A stretch of DNA of 64,000 bases from positions 597,001 to 661,000 of the forward strand of contig NZ_CP089518.1 in NCBI RefSeq assembly GCF_025917685.1, written 5' to 3'. A program made the position numbers and the translations under genes. Source of the DNA: Bacillus cereus (lineage in GTDB: Bacteria > Bacillota > Bacilli > Bacillales > Bacillaceae_G). Positions 7,766-18,541 of this stretch are shown here, in pieces. Positions within the stretch are counted from its first letter, which is position 1, and each line of letters starts with the position of its first letter. The notes under the pieces are model-generated. The model saw only the letters and a program-made list of their open reading frames with translations. It was not told where the DNA came from and did no database searches.

Positions 7766-9228
7766 TATTTTTGTATGTTTTTTTCAACTTGTTCGCGAAC
7801 AGTTTGAATATAATTCATTTTATGATCCCAGCACTCTTGGCTTAAATCGACAGGATACTCTTCGGGGTTTAAAGTTCGCATGTATTCTTCCCAAAATAGA
7901 GCGAGACTCTGTTCGTTATATTTTTGAATATCTAATATACTTGGTAGTTCATATGTTCTTTCACCGTTAACGAAAATGTCTTTATGCAGTTCACGTGCTT
8001 CAAAGTTTGTTACGAATTTACTTATATATGTGTGAACGGGGTGGAACATTTTTAAGCGTTTTTCTTTTTCGGGCTCTTCAGAATCTAACGCAATATAATC
8101 GCCTTCAGCATGATTATTAACCCTGTTGACTATGCGATAAATTCGTTTAAGCCCTGGAGTTGTAATCTTTTCAGGATTAGATGAAATTTTAATCGTGTCA
8201 TTTAATTTCCCGTCAGTATCTTCAATCGCAACTAGTTTGTAAACAGCCCCTAATGCTGGTTGCTCAAAGGATGTAATTAATTTTGTTCCAACACCCCATA
8301 CGTCAATTTTTGCTCCTTGAGATTTAAGGTGCATAATTGTGTATTCATCTAAATCGCTAGAAGCAATAATTTTTGTATTTGTAAATCCAGCCTCATCTAG
8401 TAATATTCTTGCCTTTTTAGACAAATAAGCCATATCGCCACTATCAAGACGAATGCCATAGAAATCAATACGATCTCCAAATTCTTTTGCGACACGAATC
8501 GCATTTGGAACACCAGATTTTAATGTGTCATATGTATCAACGAGAAAGACACATTTTTTATGAGTTTCAGCGTATTTTTTAAACGCGACATATTCATCGC
8601 GATACGCTTGAACGAAAGAGTGAGCATGTGTGCCAGCTACAGGTATCCCGAAGCGTTTTCCAGCACGAACGTTGCTGGTAGATGAGAAACCACCAATAAA
8701 GGCAGCTCGTGTTCCCCAAAGGGCAGCATCAAACTCATGAGCGCGTCTTGTACCGAACTCTAAAAGCTCATCATTATTTGCAGCGTGCTTCATACGTGCA
8801 GCTTTTGTAGCAATTAATGTTTGGTAATTTACAATATTTAAGAGGGCGGTTTCAATTATTTGTGCCTCACCGAGTGGCGCATCAACCCGTAATAAAGGCT
8901 CATTATTAAAAACAACTTCACCTTCTTGCATACTACGAATCGTTCCAGTAAATTTCATGTTTTGTAAATAATGAAGGAAGTCTTCTTCGAATTGCAGCTC
9001 TGCTAAATAAGCGATGTCACTTTCGGTAAAACTGAAATTTTCTATGTACTCTACAATTTTCTCAAGACCAGCAAAAACAGCATAGCCGTTTTCGAATGGA
9101 AGCTTTCGAAAGTATAAATCAAAAACAGAACGGCGATTATGAATACCATCTTTCCAATATGTATAAGCCATGTTGATTTGATATAAATCTGTATGTAAGG
9201 CGTAACTATCGTCTTTATAATGATTCAT
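7765..9228 (-). CDS. pncB: Nicotinate phosphoribosyltransferase
   Basis: A cytoplasmic NAD-salvage enzyme: nicotinate + PRPP + ATP to nicotinate mononucleotide. The 487-residue length suits the Gram-positive branch. Diagnostic segments are LHTDLYQINMAYTYW at the N terminus, EFGTRRAHEFDAALWGTRAAFIGGFSSTSN (the phosphoribosyl-binding region with the histidine phosphorylated during ATP hydrolysis) and GTHAHSFVQAY. Also seen are FYGIRLDSGDMAYLS and IIASSDLDEY. ATG at 9228 is preceded by a purine-rich GGAGGT. It is a single gene, divergent from nprR with a 198-bp shared upstream region. Confidence 0.96.
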   Translation of the reverse strand: MNHYKDDSYALHTDLYQINMAYTYWKDGIHNRRSVFDLYFRKLPFENGYAVFAGLEKIVEYIENFSFTESDIAYLAELQFEEDFLHYLQNMKFTGTIRSMQEGEVVFNNEPLLRVDAPLGEAQIIETALLNIVNYQTLIATKAARMKHAANNDELLEFGTRRAHEFDAALWGTRAAFIGGFSSTSNVRAGKRFGIPVAGTHAHSFVQAYRDEYVAFKKYAETHKKCVFLVDTYDTLKSGVPNAIRVAKEFGDRIDFYGIRLDSGDMAYLSKKARILLDEAGFTNTKIIASSDLDEYTIMHLKSQGAKIDVWGVGTKLITSFEQPALGAVYKLVAIEDTDGKLNDTIKISSNPEKITTPGLKRIYRIVNRVNNHAEGDYIALDSEEPEKEKRLKMFHPVHTYISKFVTNFEARELHKDIFVNGERTYELPSILDIQKYNEQSLALFWEEYMRTLNPEEYPVDLSQECWDHKMNYIQTVREQVEKNIQK

Positions 9229-9426
9229 TGCGAAAACACCTCCGTAATTTGGTTATAGTATACCAATTTTTCCCCTTGCGTAGCAAAGAAGTAATAGGGA
9301 GTGAAGTCAAGAGAGAAAAAAATGAAATAATGCATATTTTTTAGAAAATTTACATTTATCAATTTATATTTCTCTAGATTTTATGTATTATTAGAGTAAT
9401 GGGGGTAATGAGAATGGAGGAGGACA

Positions 9427-10686
9427 ATGCAACAAACATTAGAAAAAATAGGCAAGCAAGTTTTTTATAAACGGCTACAGCAAAAAATGACACAAGAAGA
9501 ATTATGTCAGGGCATTTGTTCTGTCTCATACTTAAGTAAGATCGAAAATGGAAAGATAGAAGCATCAGAAGAGATTCTACAATTGCTCTGCACAAGATTA
9601 GAGATTGCCGTGACGGATTTGAGAGATGTAGAAGAAGATGTGAAGGTGAAGTTGGACGAGTGGTTGAATGCATTAGTTCATTTGGACAAGCAACAAGTAG
9701 AACGCATATATGAAGAGTTGCAAGGTGAAATGCAGCATGTTTTAGATTTTGAAATTATAAATTATTATAAACTGCTTTATACGCGGTATTTAATGATGAA
9801 ACGAGATCTACCAGCTCTTGAAGAAGAGTTGGATAGATTAAAAAAGGTGTATAAGAAATATTCACCATTTCAAAAAATGCTTTATACGTATAGTAGAGCA
9901 CTATTATACTCTGTGCAATACAAATATACGCAAGCTTTAGATTACTTACTAAAAACAGAAACTATGGCTAAAGAGTTAGGATATTATGAAACAGGAATAT
10001 ATTATAATTTAGCACTGACATATAGTCAGATGGAAATAGACCATATGACGTTATACTTTGCTAATGTTGCATTGGAAGGTTTTAAGAGTGAATATAAGTT
10101 TAGAAATATAATAAATTGTCAATTTTTGATTGCATTTAGCTACACTAGAAAAAAACAGTATAATGAAGCGATGGAAATTTATAATCATATCTTGAGGGAA
10201 GCGAATTCTTTTGCAGATAAAGATAATATTATGTCGATTGCTCTAAATAATATAGGTTATTTACACTATCGTCAAAAAGATTATTTGAAGGCGAAAGAAT
10301 ATTATTTAGAATGCTTGAAATACAAAAAAGAAGAAGATATGAATTATATTGATGCTATGTATGAGCTCTCGTTACAGTGTATTCAATTAGGAGAGCTTGA
10401 GGAAGCTGCAGAATGGATTGAAAAAGGTGTTTCTGCGGCAAGAAAAGATGATAGATACAAAGGAATGCTATATTTATTATTAAATTTACGATATAAGTAT
10501 TTTGAAAAAAGGGACGTCTATAAAAAGTTTTTAGAAACAGAAGTAGTTCCTTTCTTTAAGGTAGAGGAAAATATAAAGGATTTAAAGAAAGTATACTTAG
10601 AATTAGCCGAATACTTAGAAGAATGTTTGGATTTTAAAGAAAGTAATCGCTATTATAAATTAGCGATTAACTTATTAGAAGAATAG
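9427..10686 (+). CDS. nprR: NprR quorum-sensing regulator (RRNPP family)
   Basis: A 419-residue RRNPP-family protein. The N-terminal helix-turn-helix is at about residues 8-65 (QKMTQEELCQGICSVSYLSKIENGK). The rest is a helical array of tetratricopeptide repeats that bind the peptide signal, for example NNIGYLHYRQKDYLKAKEYYLECLKYKK. In the B. cereus group, NprR is activated by reimported NprX peptide and switches on nprA and other necrotrophy genes; it also has a Rap-like role toward Spo0F. It directly precedes nprX and nprA, in the canonical order. GGAGGAGG stands 3 bp before the ATG at 9427. Confidence 0.95.
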   Translation: MQQTLEKIGKQVFYKRLQQKMTQEELCQGICSVSYLSKIENGKIEASEEILQLLCTRLEIAVTDLRDVEEDVKVKLDEWLNALVHLDKQQVERIYEELQGEMQHVLDFEIINYYKLLYTRYLMMKRDLPALEEELDRLKKVYKKYSPFQKMLYTYSRALLYSVQYKYTQALDYLLKTETMAKELGYYETGIYYNLALTYSQMEIDHMTLYFANVALEGFKSEYKFRNIINCQFLIAFSYTRKKQYNEAMEIYNHILREANSFADKDNIMSIALNNIGYLHYRQKDYLKAKEYYLECLKYKKEEDMNYIDAMYELSLQCIQLGELEEAAEWIEKGVSAARKDDRYKGMLYLLLNLRYKYFEKRDVYKKFLETEVVPFFKVEENIKDLKKVYLELAEYLEECLDFKESNRYYKLAINLLEE

Positions 10687-10700
10687 AGAGGGGGGATAGT

Positions 10701-10829
10701 ATGAAAAAATTAATCGCAGGAACATTTGTTGTTGTGGCAATTGCAGCAGTAGTGTTGGATATTCAGTATGCTTGGAAACCAGATACTCTTGGTCAAGAAG
10801 CTAAAACAGTTCAACAAATTAATTCATAA
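10701..10829 (+). CDS. nprX: NprX signalling-peptide precursor
   Basis: A 42-codon gene 14 bp after nprR, with GAGAGGGGGG before the ATG. The precursor has a basic start (MKKLIAG), a hydrophobic secretion segment (residues about 5-20) and a C-terminal part with WKPDTLG at residues 25-31. This aligns with SKPDIVG, the described active heptapeptide of the family. The peptide is exported, processed, reimported by oligopeptide permease and bound by NprR. The W/T/L positions differ from SKPDIVG, so this strain seems to carry a different specificity group. A perfect 13-bp terminator follows. Confidence 0.93.
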   Translation: MKKLIAGTFVVVAIAAVVLDIQYAWKPDTLGQEAKTVQQINS

Positions 10830-10833
10830 TAAG

Positions 10834-10863
10834 GAAACCCCTTTCCAACAGGAAAGGGGTTTC
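10834..10863 (+). terminator. Intrinsic terminator of nprR-nprX
   Basis: A perfect 13-bp stem (GAAACCCCTTTCC with GGAAAGGGGTTTC) and an AACA loop. The tail is not a pure T run (TCAATATTT). It separates nprX from the nprA promoter. Confidence 0.85.
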
Positions 10864-10987
10864 TCAATATTTGCTCCCTAAAATTCTACAAAACTTGAGA
10901 AATTAATTAATTGAATTTTTAGTATATTAATAGTGAAAACATAATGCTAATATGAAATTACTCTTTTTCAAAAAAATTTTTTATTAG

Positions 10988-12700
<1,713 letters not shown>

Positions 12701-12732
12701 GGCTTTAAGGGAAGTTATTAATAAAATACTTC

Positions 12733-12770
12733 AAAAATAAAGAAGGAGCCTATGCTCCTTCTTTATTTTT
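12733..12770. terminator. Bidirectional terminator between nprA and the TVP38 gene
   Basis: A perfect 17-bp stem (AAAAATAAAGAAGGAGC with its complement) and a CTAT loop, A-rich on the left and T-rich on the right, so it can work on both strands. It overlaps the end of the minus-strand gene. Confidence 0.9.
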
Positions 12771-13311
12771 TTCTCCATTTTTTCCACAAATAAAGCAATC
12801 CAATGCAACCTGCGATTGTTACAATCCACTTCGCTTCATTTGTTCCGTTCATAACTTGGTATGCCGAATATACTTCAATCAATAAGGCCGGTATTTTACC
12901 TATTGTGCTGGCAATACTGAAAGAGAGTAATGACATTTTTCCTAGAGCTGCAAATAAAGTAACGATACTTGATGGGATGAAAGGTATCAATCGAAACGAT
13001 AAAACGAGTAGAAAGGCCTCTCTGCCTTCTACATAAAGAAGACGCTCTACCTTTGGGTGCTTATTCACTTTATCGTGAGTGAACTTTTGAAGGCCTATGC
13101 GATAAATATAAAACGAGATAATAGCCCCTAATGCCTCGCCTGCGATCGAAATGATTGTGCCATTCGTTACATCAAAGAGCTGTATATTAATGGCGGTCAA
13201 AAAAATACTAGGGATAAAACCTAAAAGACTAATGATGATGTTGATTAAGATACTAAGTGGAATTGCGATGGAATAATAGTCTGTTAAGAAGTTTTGAATT
13301 GTTTCAGCCAT
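12763..13311 (-). CDS. TVP38/TMEM64-family (DedA-like) membrane protein
   Basis: A 182-residue integral membrane protein with about five hydrophobic segments. The segment GFIPSIFLTAINIQLFD, then GEALGAIISFYIYR, and LLVLSFRLIPFIPSSIVTLFAALGKMSLLSF are hallmarks of the SNARE-associated/VTT domain, with the conserved R-x-IP-x-IP loop. Relatives take part in lipid scrambling or in membrane-potential and envelope homeostasis; the exact job of this one is not known. A single gene, convergent with nprA. Confidence 0.85.
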   Translation of the reverse strand: MAETIQNFLTDYYSIAIPLSILINIIISLLGFIPSIFLTAINIQLFDVTNGTIISIAGEALGAIISFYIYRIGLQKFTHDKVNKHPKVERLLYVEGREAFLLVLSFRLIPFIPSSIVTLFAALGKMSLLSFSIASTIGKIPALLIEVYSAYQVMNGTNEAKWIVTIAGCIGLLYLWKKWRKK

Positions 13312-13712
13312 TGTTTAAAATCCTTTATCTTTTTTTGCATTACACCATATTTCCATTGTATAGGCAAGTGCAAATTTACATAATGTAGAAAAACGTTGAT
13401 AGAGAAGGTGTTTTATACCTTATATAGGTATTGGGTATATAAAAATAGGGGTATATTTTTAAGGTTTTATAAAATGTGTATAAATCCTTTGAATAAAAGG
13501 GTTTTACGACGATTACGATTGGTATATATATTCGGGAAATAATTTTTAAAATAATGGGGTATATATTTAAAAAGGGGAAAAACAGTGATTTGATGAAAAT
13601 AGAGTGGTAAATATAGCAAAATAGCTGAAGGATTTAAAAAATGTATGTGTTTTTTCGTTGTGAAATTGACTTTTAATGAAGTTACGATAATAATCATGGA
13701 AGAGGTGATATG
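13312..13712. other. Intergenic region between TVP38 and lipoprotein genes
   Basis: About 400 bases with no convincing gene. It holds the divergent promoters of the two flanking genes. ATACCT-N5-AGGTAT at 13415-13431 is a perfect 6-5-6 inverted repeat, and several GGGTATAT or GGGGTATAT words follow within 130 bp (13433, 13448, 13556). I cannot assign a regulator. Confidence 0.5.
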
Positions 13713-14231
13713 ATGAAACGGATAAGCAGTCTTTTCTTGAGTAGTTTATTGGCACTAATGCTGATCTTAAGTGGATGTGCAGGAAAAGAACAAAAAACAG
13801 AGAAACAAACAGGGAATCAAGGTACGTCAGTAGAAAAAATTAGTGATAATATTTTAGATGAAATGGAAGGTCCACCTAAAAATGGTCATACGATTGAAAG
13901 GCATGTAGGCAAATCAGAAGAGGATTTGAAGAATCGTTTGAAGACAGATAAAGTATCAGCGGCAAGTACATACTATGATAAAGAAACAGCGACGAAAGCT
14001 GTGAAAGATAGTTTGAAGCAACATGATAAAGAAATTCAAGATTGGTTAAAAAATTCTAAAGAGACTCGTCTCGTATTAAATACAACTCATTCATTCCCGG
14101 TTGGGAAAACGGTAATAAAGAAAAATATGAATGTAAAAGACAAGTTAGTAAAAACCGTTACTGTTTTAGCGAGAGATAAGTCAGGAGATTTAGGATATAA
14201 GATTATTACTTCTTATCCATCTGACAAATAA
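13713..14231 (+). CDS. Putative lipoprotein of unknown function
   Basis: A 172-residue protein with a lipoprotein signal: basic start, hydrophobic stretch, and lipobox LSGC with Cys22 as the predicted lipidated residue. The rest is highly charged and lysine-rich with no domain I recognise. ATG 13713 is preferred over the adjacent ATG 13710 because AGAGGTG is 5 bp before the former and only 2 bp before the latter. The next small gene starts 15 bp downstream, so the two probably form one operon on the outer face of the membrane and cytoplasm respectively. Confidence 0.7.
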   Translation: MKRISSLFLSSLLALMLILSGCAGKEQKTEKQTGNQGTSVEKISDNILDEMEGPPKNGHTIERHVGKSEEDLKNRLKTDKVSAASTYYDKETATKAVKDSLKQHDKEIQDWLKNSKETRLVLNTTHSFPVGKTVIKKNMNVKDKLVKTVTVLARDKSGDLGYKIITSYPSDK

Positions 14232-14246
14232 GAAGGGGGAGTACAT

Positions 14247-14519
14247 ATGCATACGACATTACAATACTTTCTTAAATCATACTGTACGTTAAGTATTCAT
14301 GAGGATGAAATAGTAAGCGTGATGGAAGAGTTTATAGAGCAAGAAGATGAAGAAATTGTTTTGAAATTACGCGATGAATTAATATATATGAAGAAAAAGA
14401 ACGCGTGGGAAGAAGCGTGCGTATTAGCTGCGAAGCAAGGGAATCGTATATGGTCTTTAGAAGAAACGAAGGATCATCTTGAAACTTTTTTACTATTACT
14501 GCAAAAGAAAAAGGCGTGA
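14247..14519 (+). CDS. Small protein of unknown function, 90 residues
   Basis: A cytoplasmic-looking acidic and helical protein (SIHEDEIVSVMEEFIEQEDEEIVLKLRDELIYMKKK). It has no signal peptide or motif I recognise. AGAAGGGGGAG precedes the ATG at a good distance, and the gene follows the lipoprotein gene by 15 bp. Its last codons form the 5' arm of a terminator. It is probably real because of the strong ribosome site and operon position, but the function is unknown. Confidence 0.6.
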   Translation: MHTTLQYFLKSYCTLSIHEDEIVSVMEEFIEQEDEEIVLKLRDELIYMKKKNAWEEACVLAAKQGNRIWSLEETKDHLETFLLLLQKKKA

Positions 14520-14536
14520 GTAGATCACGCCTTTTT
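14508..14536. terminator. Bidirectional terminator
   Basis: A perfect 12-bp stem (AAAAAGGCGTGA with TCACGCCTTTTT) and a 5-nt loop serve the small gene on the plus strand and the VanW gene on the minus strand. Confidence 0.88.
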
Positions 14537-14542
14537 CTTTAT

Positions 14543-14641
14543 GCTTTTTGAAATTTGTCCGTTTGATAGTATCTCATTGTTTTGGGGCACTTTTATATAC
14601 GCTTTTTGAAATTTGTCCATTTGATAGTACTTCACCATTTT
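14543..14641. repeat. Tandem 58-bp-period direct repeat at the VanW gene 3' end
   Basis: GCTTTTTGAAATTTGTCC followed by TTTGATAGTA occurs at 14543 and again at 14601 with few differences. The 58-bp period is not a multiple of three. The downstream copy lies beyond the present stop codon of the VanW gene and, in another frame, still encodes LSNGQISKSI. Confidence 0.75.
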
Positions 14642-15836
14642 GTGTTACTTTTTTATACGTAACCGCTGTTATTTTATCATCAGTTCTACTAATTACTTGA
14701 GAAGAAACTTCAACATTTTTACCAGTATTTGTACCGAAAATGCGTGTAGTAATACTACCTCCATTTGAAAATGCTTGAATATAAATATGATTACCTGTAT
14801 TGTTTTTAAATTGTAAGTCCGGACCATAATCTGCCACTGCTGCATCTTGCCCAAGTGGTAAATAATTTACGGGCATAGAATGATTACTTCGAGAAACAAT
14901 TCCTAAATCTGCTCTTAAAGCTGCGCTATATAAAGTACTACTGACTTGGCAAACGCCTCCGCCTGCACTTTGTATAACTTTGCCTTGTGAATATACTGCT
15001 GCAGATTTATAACCATGTGCAGCATCAGTTACACCAACACGGCCATTAAAACTAAACGTTTCATCAGGTGCTACAATAACTCCACTTAAAGTATTAGCTG
15101 ATTTGTTTACGTTAAAGGATTGATTACCATTACGGCCAGCCATTGGAGTAGAGTACTCAGCAATTACTTCTTTAATCCCCATTTTCTGTATATCTTCTGT
15201 AGAACGTTCTGGTTTTATTAATGTAACAGGTAATGTAACATCTGATTTACCAGTAGTAATAGCTTCGTTTGTTAAATTGCTTAGTTTGCCTTTATCAATT
15301 TTTTCTCCGTTTTGACTTTGACTAACATTTACAGTAGAGCCTTCAACACTTAATTCTGCATTAACAGGATTTTTTAATGTTTCATTATATTTATCTTTTA
15401 TAAAGGTTTCATAAGCTGTTGTATTTAATTGTGGTGTCAATTTATAGTCACGTTTTAATTCATCGTTTTCAGCTTGCTTCCGCATTTTGTAACGACTCAT
15501 TACGTTTCCTTCTTGTTCTTTAAAGATTTTGTTTACAATATCTTTCTCTTTATAATTTATACCTAAATCTTTCCATATGTAAGTTTGTTTATCATCTTGG
15601 AATATGTAGGTAAGGGATTTTTGATCTAATTCATTTATTTTTTGATTAATAATTGCTTGAATATCTGCTTTATTTTTTCCATCAAGAGAAATACCTTCAA
15701 ACGTAGTATTTGGTAATGCGGTGTTATTTAATTGATTATTTAATTTGGATACATATTGATATCCACCAATACCGCCTACACAAAGTAATATGCCCCCTGC
15801 AATTGCAGAACCGATCAGTATTTTACTTAGCTTCAT
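14574..15836 (-). CDS. VanW family protein
   Basis: A 420-residue protein with an N-terminal membrane anchor (ILIGSAIAGGILLCVGGIGG, about residues 6-25). A putative peptidoglycan-binding domain of the YoaR type follows (about 30-200), then the VanW domain (about 220-370), with FSFNGRVG, GGGVCQVSSTLYSAAL and NHSMPVNYLPLGQDAAV. VanW is named from vancomycin clusters but is common in Bacillus without resistance; its exact function is unknown. The stop falls inside a tandem repeat and the next repeat unit continues in a shifted frame, so the C terminus has probably been shortened by about 20 residues. GGGGGG precedes the ATG. Confidence 0.88.
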   Translation of the reverse strand: MKLSKILIGSAIAGGILLCVGGIGGYQYVSKLNNQLNNTALPNTTFEGISLDGKNKADIQAIINQKINELDQKSLTYIFQDDKQTYIWKDLGINYKEKDIVNKIFKEQEGNVMSRYKMRKQAENDELKRDYKLTPQLNTTAYETFIKDKYNETLKNPVNAELSVEGSTVNVSQSQNGEKIDKGKLSNLTNEAITTGKSDVTLPVTLIKPERSTEDIQKMGIKEVIAEYSTPMAGRNGNQSFNVNKSANTLSGVIVAPDETFSFNGRVGVTDAAHGYKSAAVYSQGKVIQSAGGGVCQVSSTLYSAALRADLGIVSRSNHSMPVNYLPLGQDAAVADYGPDLQFKNNTGNHIYIQAFSNGGSITTRIFGTNTGKNVEVSSQVISRTDDKITAVTYKKVTQNGEVLSNGQISKSVYKSAPKQ

Positions 15837-16024
15837 TTATTTCCCCCCAGAAATTTGTGTATAAATATATGTATTACATTTTTTGTATAAAAATGATGAA
15901 AATAACAGTATGTAAGTCCTAGTATACTATTATTTTCATTGTGTGTGTAATATTTTTATAAAAAATGTTACACTGTTGTAATAATTGTCTCTTTTTGTCA
16001 CAATATGCATAAAAATTTGTTGGA

Positions 16025-16077
16025 AATTATAATAAAAAGGCTGTCTAGAAAAATCTAGCAGCCTTTTTATTATAATT
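16025..16077. terminator. Bidirectional terminator after the LCP gene
   Basis: A 19-bp perfect outer stem (AATTATAATAAAAAGGCTG and complement) with a small inner CTAG stem. It overlaps the end of the LytR-CpsA-Psr gene and gives a U run on the minus strand. Confidence 0.85.
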
Positions 16078-17086
16078 TTTTATGCTCATTTTTATTCGTA
16101 ACACCGAGATGTTCTTGAAGTGTTGTCGATATATTATTGACGCTTTTTTCGTTTGGAACGTAATAATAAATACCATCTATATATTTATCTGTACCTTCCA
16201 CTTGAAATTTGTCCATTTTTAAACTTGAATCCATTGAATTTTTTGCAATTGTCATCATATCATCAAAAGTTAAATTTGTTTTTAAATCATTATCGACAGC
16301 ATCTAGTAGACCACCGATTTTATTAATAGAATTAAGAGATAGTGCTTTTTCGGCAATAGCTTCTAAAACAAGTTGTTGTCGTTGACCGCGCATATAATCG
16401 CTATCGATATGACGAGTTCTAGCTAGTGCAAGTGCCTCTTCTCCGTTTAAATGTTGACGTCCTTTTTTAAGATGAATTGCATTTGCTTCGTCTTTACTAT
16501 TTTGTTCTGTAAACTCAACCGGAACATCGACAGTAATACCACCAAGGGAATCAACGATTTTGATAAAGGATTTAAAGTTGAATTTTACATAGTAGTCAAC
16601 TGGAACGTCTAAAAAGTTCTCTACTGTATCAATCGTGCTGTCTACACCACCGAATACGTGCGCATGTGTAATTTTATCGTATTTATCACGTGATTTAATG
16701 TAGACGCGTGAATCACGTGGAATGCTGACAAGTTTAACGGATTTATCATTTTTATTAATTGTTGCAAGTAATAAAGCATCTGTACGGGTTGCTTTTCCGT
16801 AATCTTTTTCCCTAATATCACTTTCATCAACACCCATGATAAGAACAGAAATATTGTCAGTCATAGGTTTAACAGCTTTTTCACGTTTGCTGGATTTATC
16901 TCCTCGGCCGAGTTCAGAATAGGCGTTGCTTAAGACGGATTTTGCTTTACTGTATATATGGAAGGAGTAACCTCCTGCTCCAAGTGCTACAATTAGTAAT
17001 GGAATAAGAAGGAACCAAAGTAGGCGTGTTTTCTTTGAGCGTCCTTTTTTGGCTCGCATATTGTTGTTTGTGTCGGATTTCATCAT
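16070..17086 (-). CDS. LytR-CpsA-Psr family cell-wall glycopolymer transferase
   Basis: A 338-residue membrane-anchored LCP enzyme. A basic N terminus (AKKGRSKKTRL) and one membrane helix (LLWFLLIPLLIVALGAGGYSF) are followed by the extracellular LCP domain. The domain contains ATRTDALLLATINK, VSIPRDSRVYI and ITHAHVFGG (catalytic Arg and Asp contacts with the polyprenyl pyrophosphate), and LNGEEALALARTRHIDSDYMRGQRQQ. It transfers anionic polymers from lipid carriers to peptidoglycan outside the cell. ATG 17086 is chosen since AAAGGAG stands 6 bp before it; an upstream in-frame start lacks a ribosome site. A single gene next to VanW. Confidence 0.92.
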   Translation of the reverse strand: MMKSDTNNNMRAKKGRSKKTRLLWFLLIPLLIVALGAGGYSFHIYSKAKSVLSNAYSELGRGDKSSKREKAVKPMTDNISVLIMGVDESDIREKDYGKATRTDALLLATINKNDKSVKLVSIPRDSRVYIKSRDKYDKITHAHVFGGVDSTIDTVENFLDVPVDYYVKFNFKSFIKIVDSLGGITVDVPVEFTEQNSKDEANAIHLKKGRQHLNGEEALALARTRHIDSDYMRGQRQQLVLEAIAEKALSLNSINKIGGLLDAVDNDLKTNLTFDDMMTIAKNSMDSSLKMDKFQVEGTDKYIDGIYYYVPNEKSVNNISTTLQEHLGVTNKNEHKKL

Positions 17087-17186
17087 TTTTTCTCCTTTAA
17101 AACTATCCAAGTGTATACATCTAGGTGTATTTAAAACACATAAAAAATATTTTACGCTAAATAAAAGCGATTGTACATGTATAAAA

Positions 17187-17220
17187 AATAGATGTCTTGA
17201 TTATTTATAAGACATCTATT
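17187..17220 (-). terminator. Intrinsic terminator of nupC
   Basis: A 12-bp stem (AATAGATGTCTT with AAGACATCTATT) gives a U run on the minus strand (AAAAAA at 17183-17188 on plus). Confidence 0.82.
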
Positions 17221-17271
17221 CGTTATTGTATACAAAAGATAGGGATAAGAAAATGATAAAATTTTACCTAA

Positions 17272-18450
17272 TTACAACATAATACTTACAATAATCGCAG
17301 ATAAAATACTAACAAGAGTAGCGCCGTATAGCAATTTTAGACCGAAGCGGGCAACGACATTTCCTTGCTCTTCGTTTAACCCTTTTACCGCACCAGAAAT
17401 AATTCCAATGGAAGAAAAGTTAGCAAAAGAAACGAGGAAGACAGAAATAATACCAACTGTACGGATAGAGAGAGTGCTGGAAATTTTACTAAGATCCATC
17501 ATTGCTACAAATTCATTTGTTACAAGCTTCGTTGCCATAATGCTACCAGCTGTGACAATTTCAGAACTTGGTACGCCGATAAGAAATGCAATAGGGGCGA
17601 ATACATAGCCTATTATTTGCTGGAAAGTAACTCCAAATATAATGAGGAATAGGTCATTAATACAACTAATTAATGCGACGAATCCAATGAGCATAGCACC
17701 GACGACAATTGCTACGCGAAAACCATCAAGAATGTATTCTCCAAGCATTTCAAAGAAACTTTGTTTTTCCCCTTTGATTTCCAAAATGTCTTCATCATCG
17801 TTAACGTCGTAAGGGTTAATAATGAGTACGATAATAAAACCGCTAAATAAATTGAGAACGAGTGCGGTTACTACATATTTTGGTTCGATCATTGTCATAT
17901 AGGCACCGACAATGGACATAGATACTGTTGACATAGCAGAGGCGCAAAGTGTATAAAGTCGATGTTTTGGAATTTGGGCTAATTGTTTTTTTACCGTAAT
18001 AAAAACTTCTGATTGGCCGACAATAGCGGAAGCGATGGCGTTGTAAGATTCTAATTTACCAAGACCGTTTATTTTACTAAGAAAGAAACCAATCCAATGA
18101 ATAAAGAATGGTAGTATTTTGAAATGTTGTAATATACCAATTAAGACTGAGATGAAAACAATCGGTAATAATACGTTAAGGAAAAATGGCATTTCTCCTT
18201 TATTTGCAAGACCCCCAAATACAAAATTTATTCCACTGGCAGCATACTCAAGTAGCCTCGTAAACAGATTGGAAATTATCGTAATAAGTACGAGGCCAAT
18301 TGCTGTATTTAATAATAAATAAGTTAAAATTAACTGTATAATAAGCATGATAAAAATTGGTTTAAATTTAATATGTTTTTTATTGTTGCTAGCAATGTAG
18401 GCAAGGAAAAAAACAACGATAAGTCCAACGAAAAAAGTGATAAATTTCAT
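17272..18450 (-). CDS. nupC: Concentrative nucleoside transporter, NupC family
   Basis: A 392-residue cytoplasmic-membrane protein, a cation-coupled nucleoside importer. Features are multiple membrane segments, GINFVFGG (the nucleoside-binding G-x-x-F-V-F-G motif, about residue 73-80), [15 protein letters not shown] (about 140-155), and the C-terminal [33 protein letters not shown]. Length matches bacterial CNT proteins. AGGGGGCC is before the ATG. A single gene with no purine riboswitch visible upstream. The gene divergent from it starts only 91 bp away. Confidence 0.93.
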   Translation of the reverse strand: MKFITFFVGLIVVFFLAYIASNNKKHIKFKPIFIMLIIQLILTYLLLNTAIGLVLITIISNLFTRLLEYAASGINFVFGGLANKGEMPFFLNVLLPIVFISVLIGILQHFKILPFFIHWIGFFLSKINGLGKLESYNAIASAIVGQSEVFITVKKQLAQIPKHRLYTLCASAMSTVSMSIVGAYMTMIEPKYVVTALVLNLFSGFIIVLIINPYDVNDDEDILEIKGEKQSFFEMLGEYILDGFRVAIVVGAMLIGFVALISCINDLFLIIFGVTFQQIIGYVFAPIAFLIGVPSSEIVTAGSIMATKLVTNEFVAMMDLSKISSTLSIRTVGIISVFLVSFANFSSIGIISGAVKGLNEEQGNVVARFGLKLLYGATLVSILSAIIVSIML

Positions 18451-18541
18451 AATAGGCCCCCTAAAAGAGATATTCTGCTATATATGTTTTTCATTTAAAA
18501 GGAGAATATGCATGTTTGGTAAAGAGAGGAATAGAGGAATC

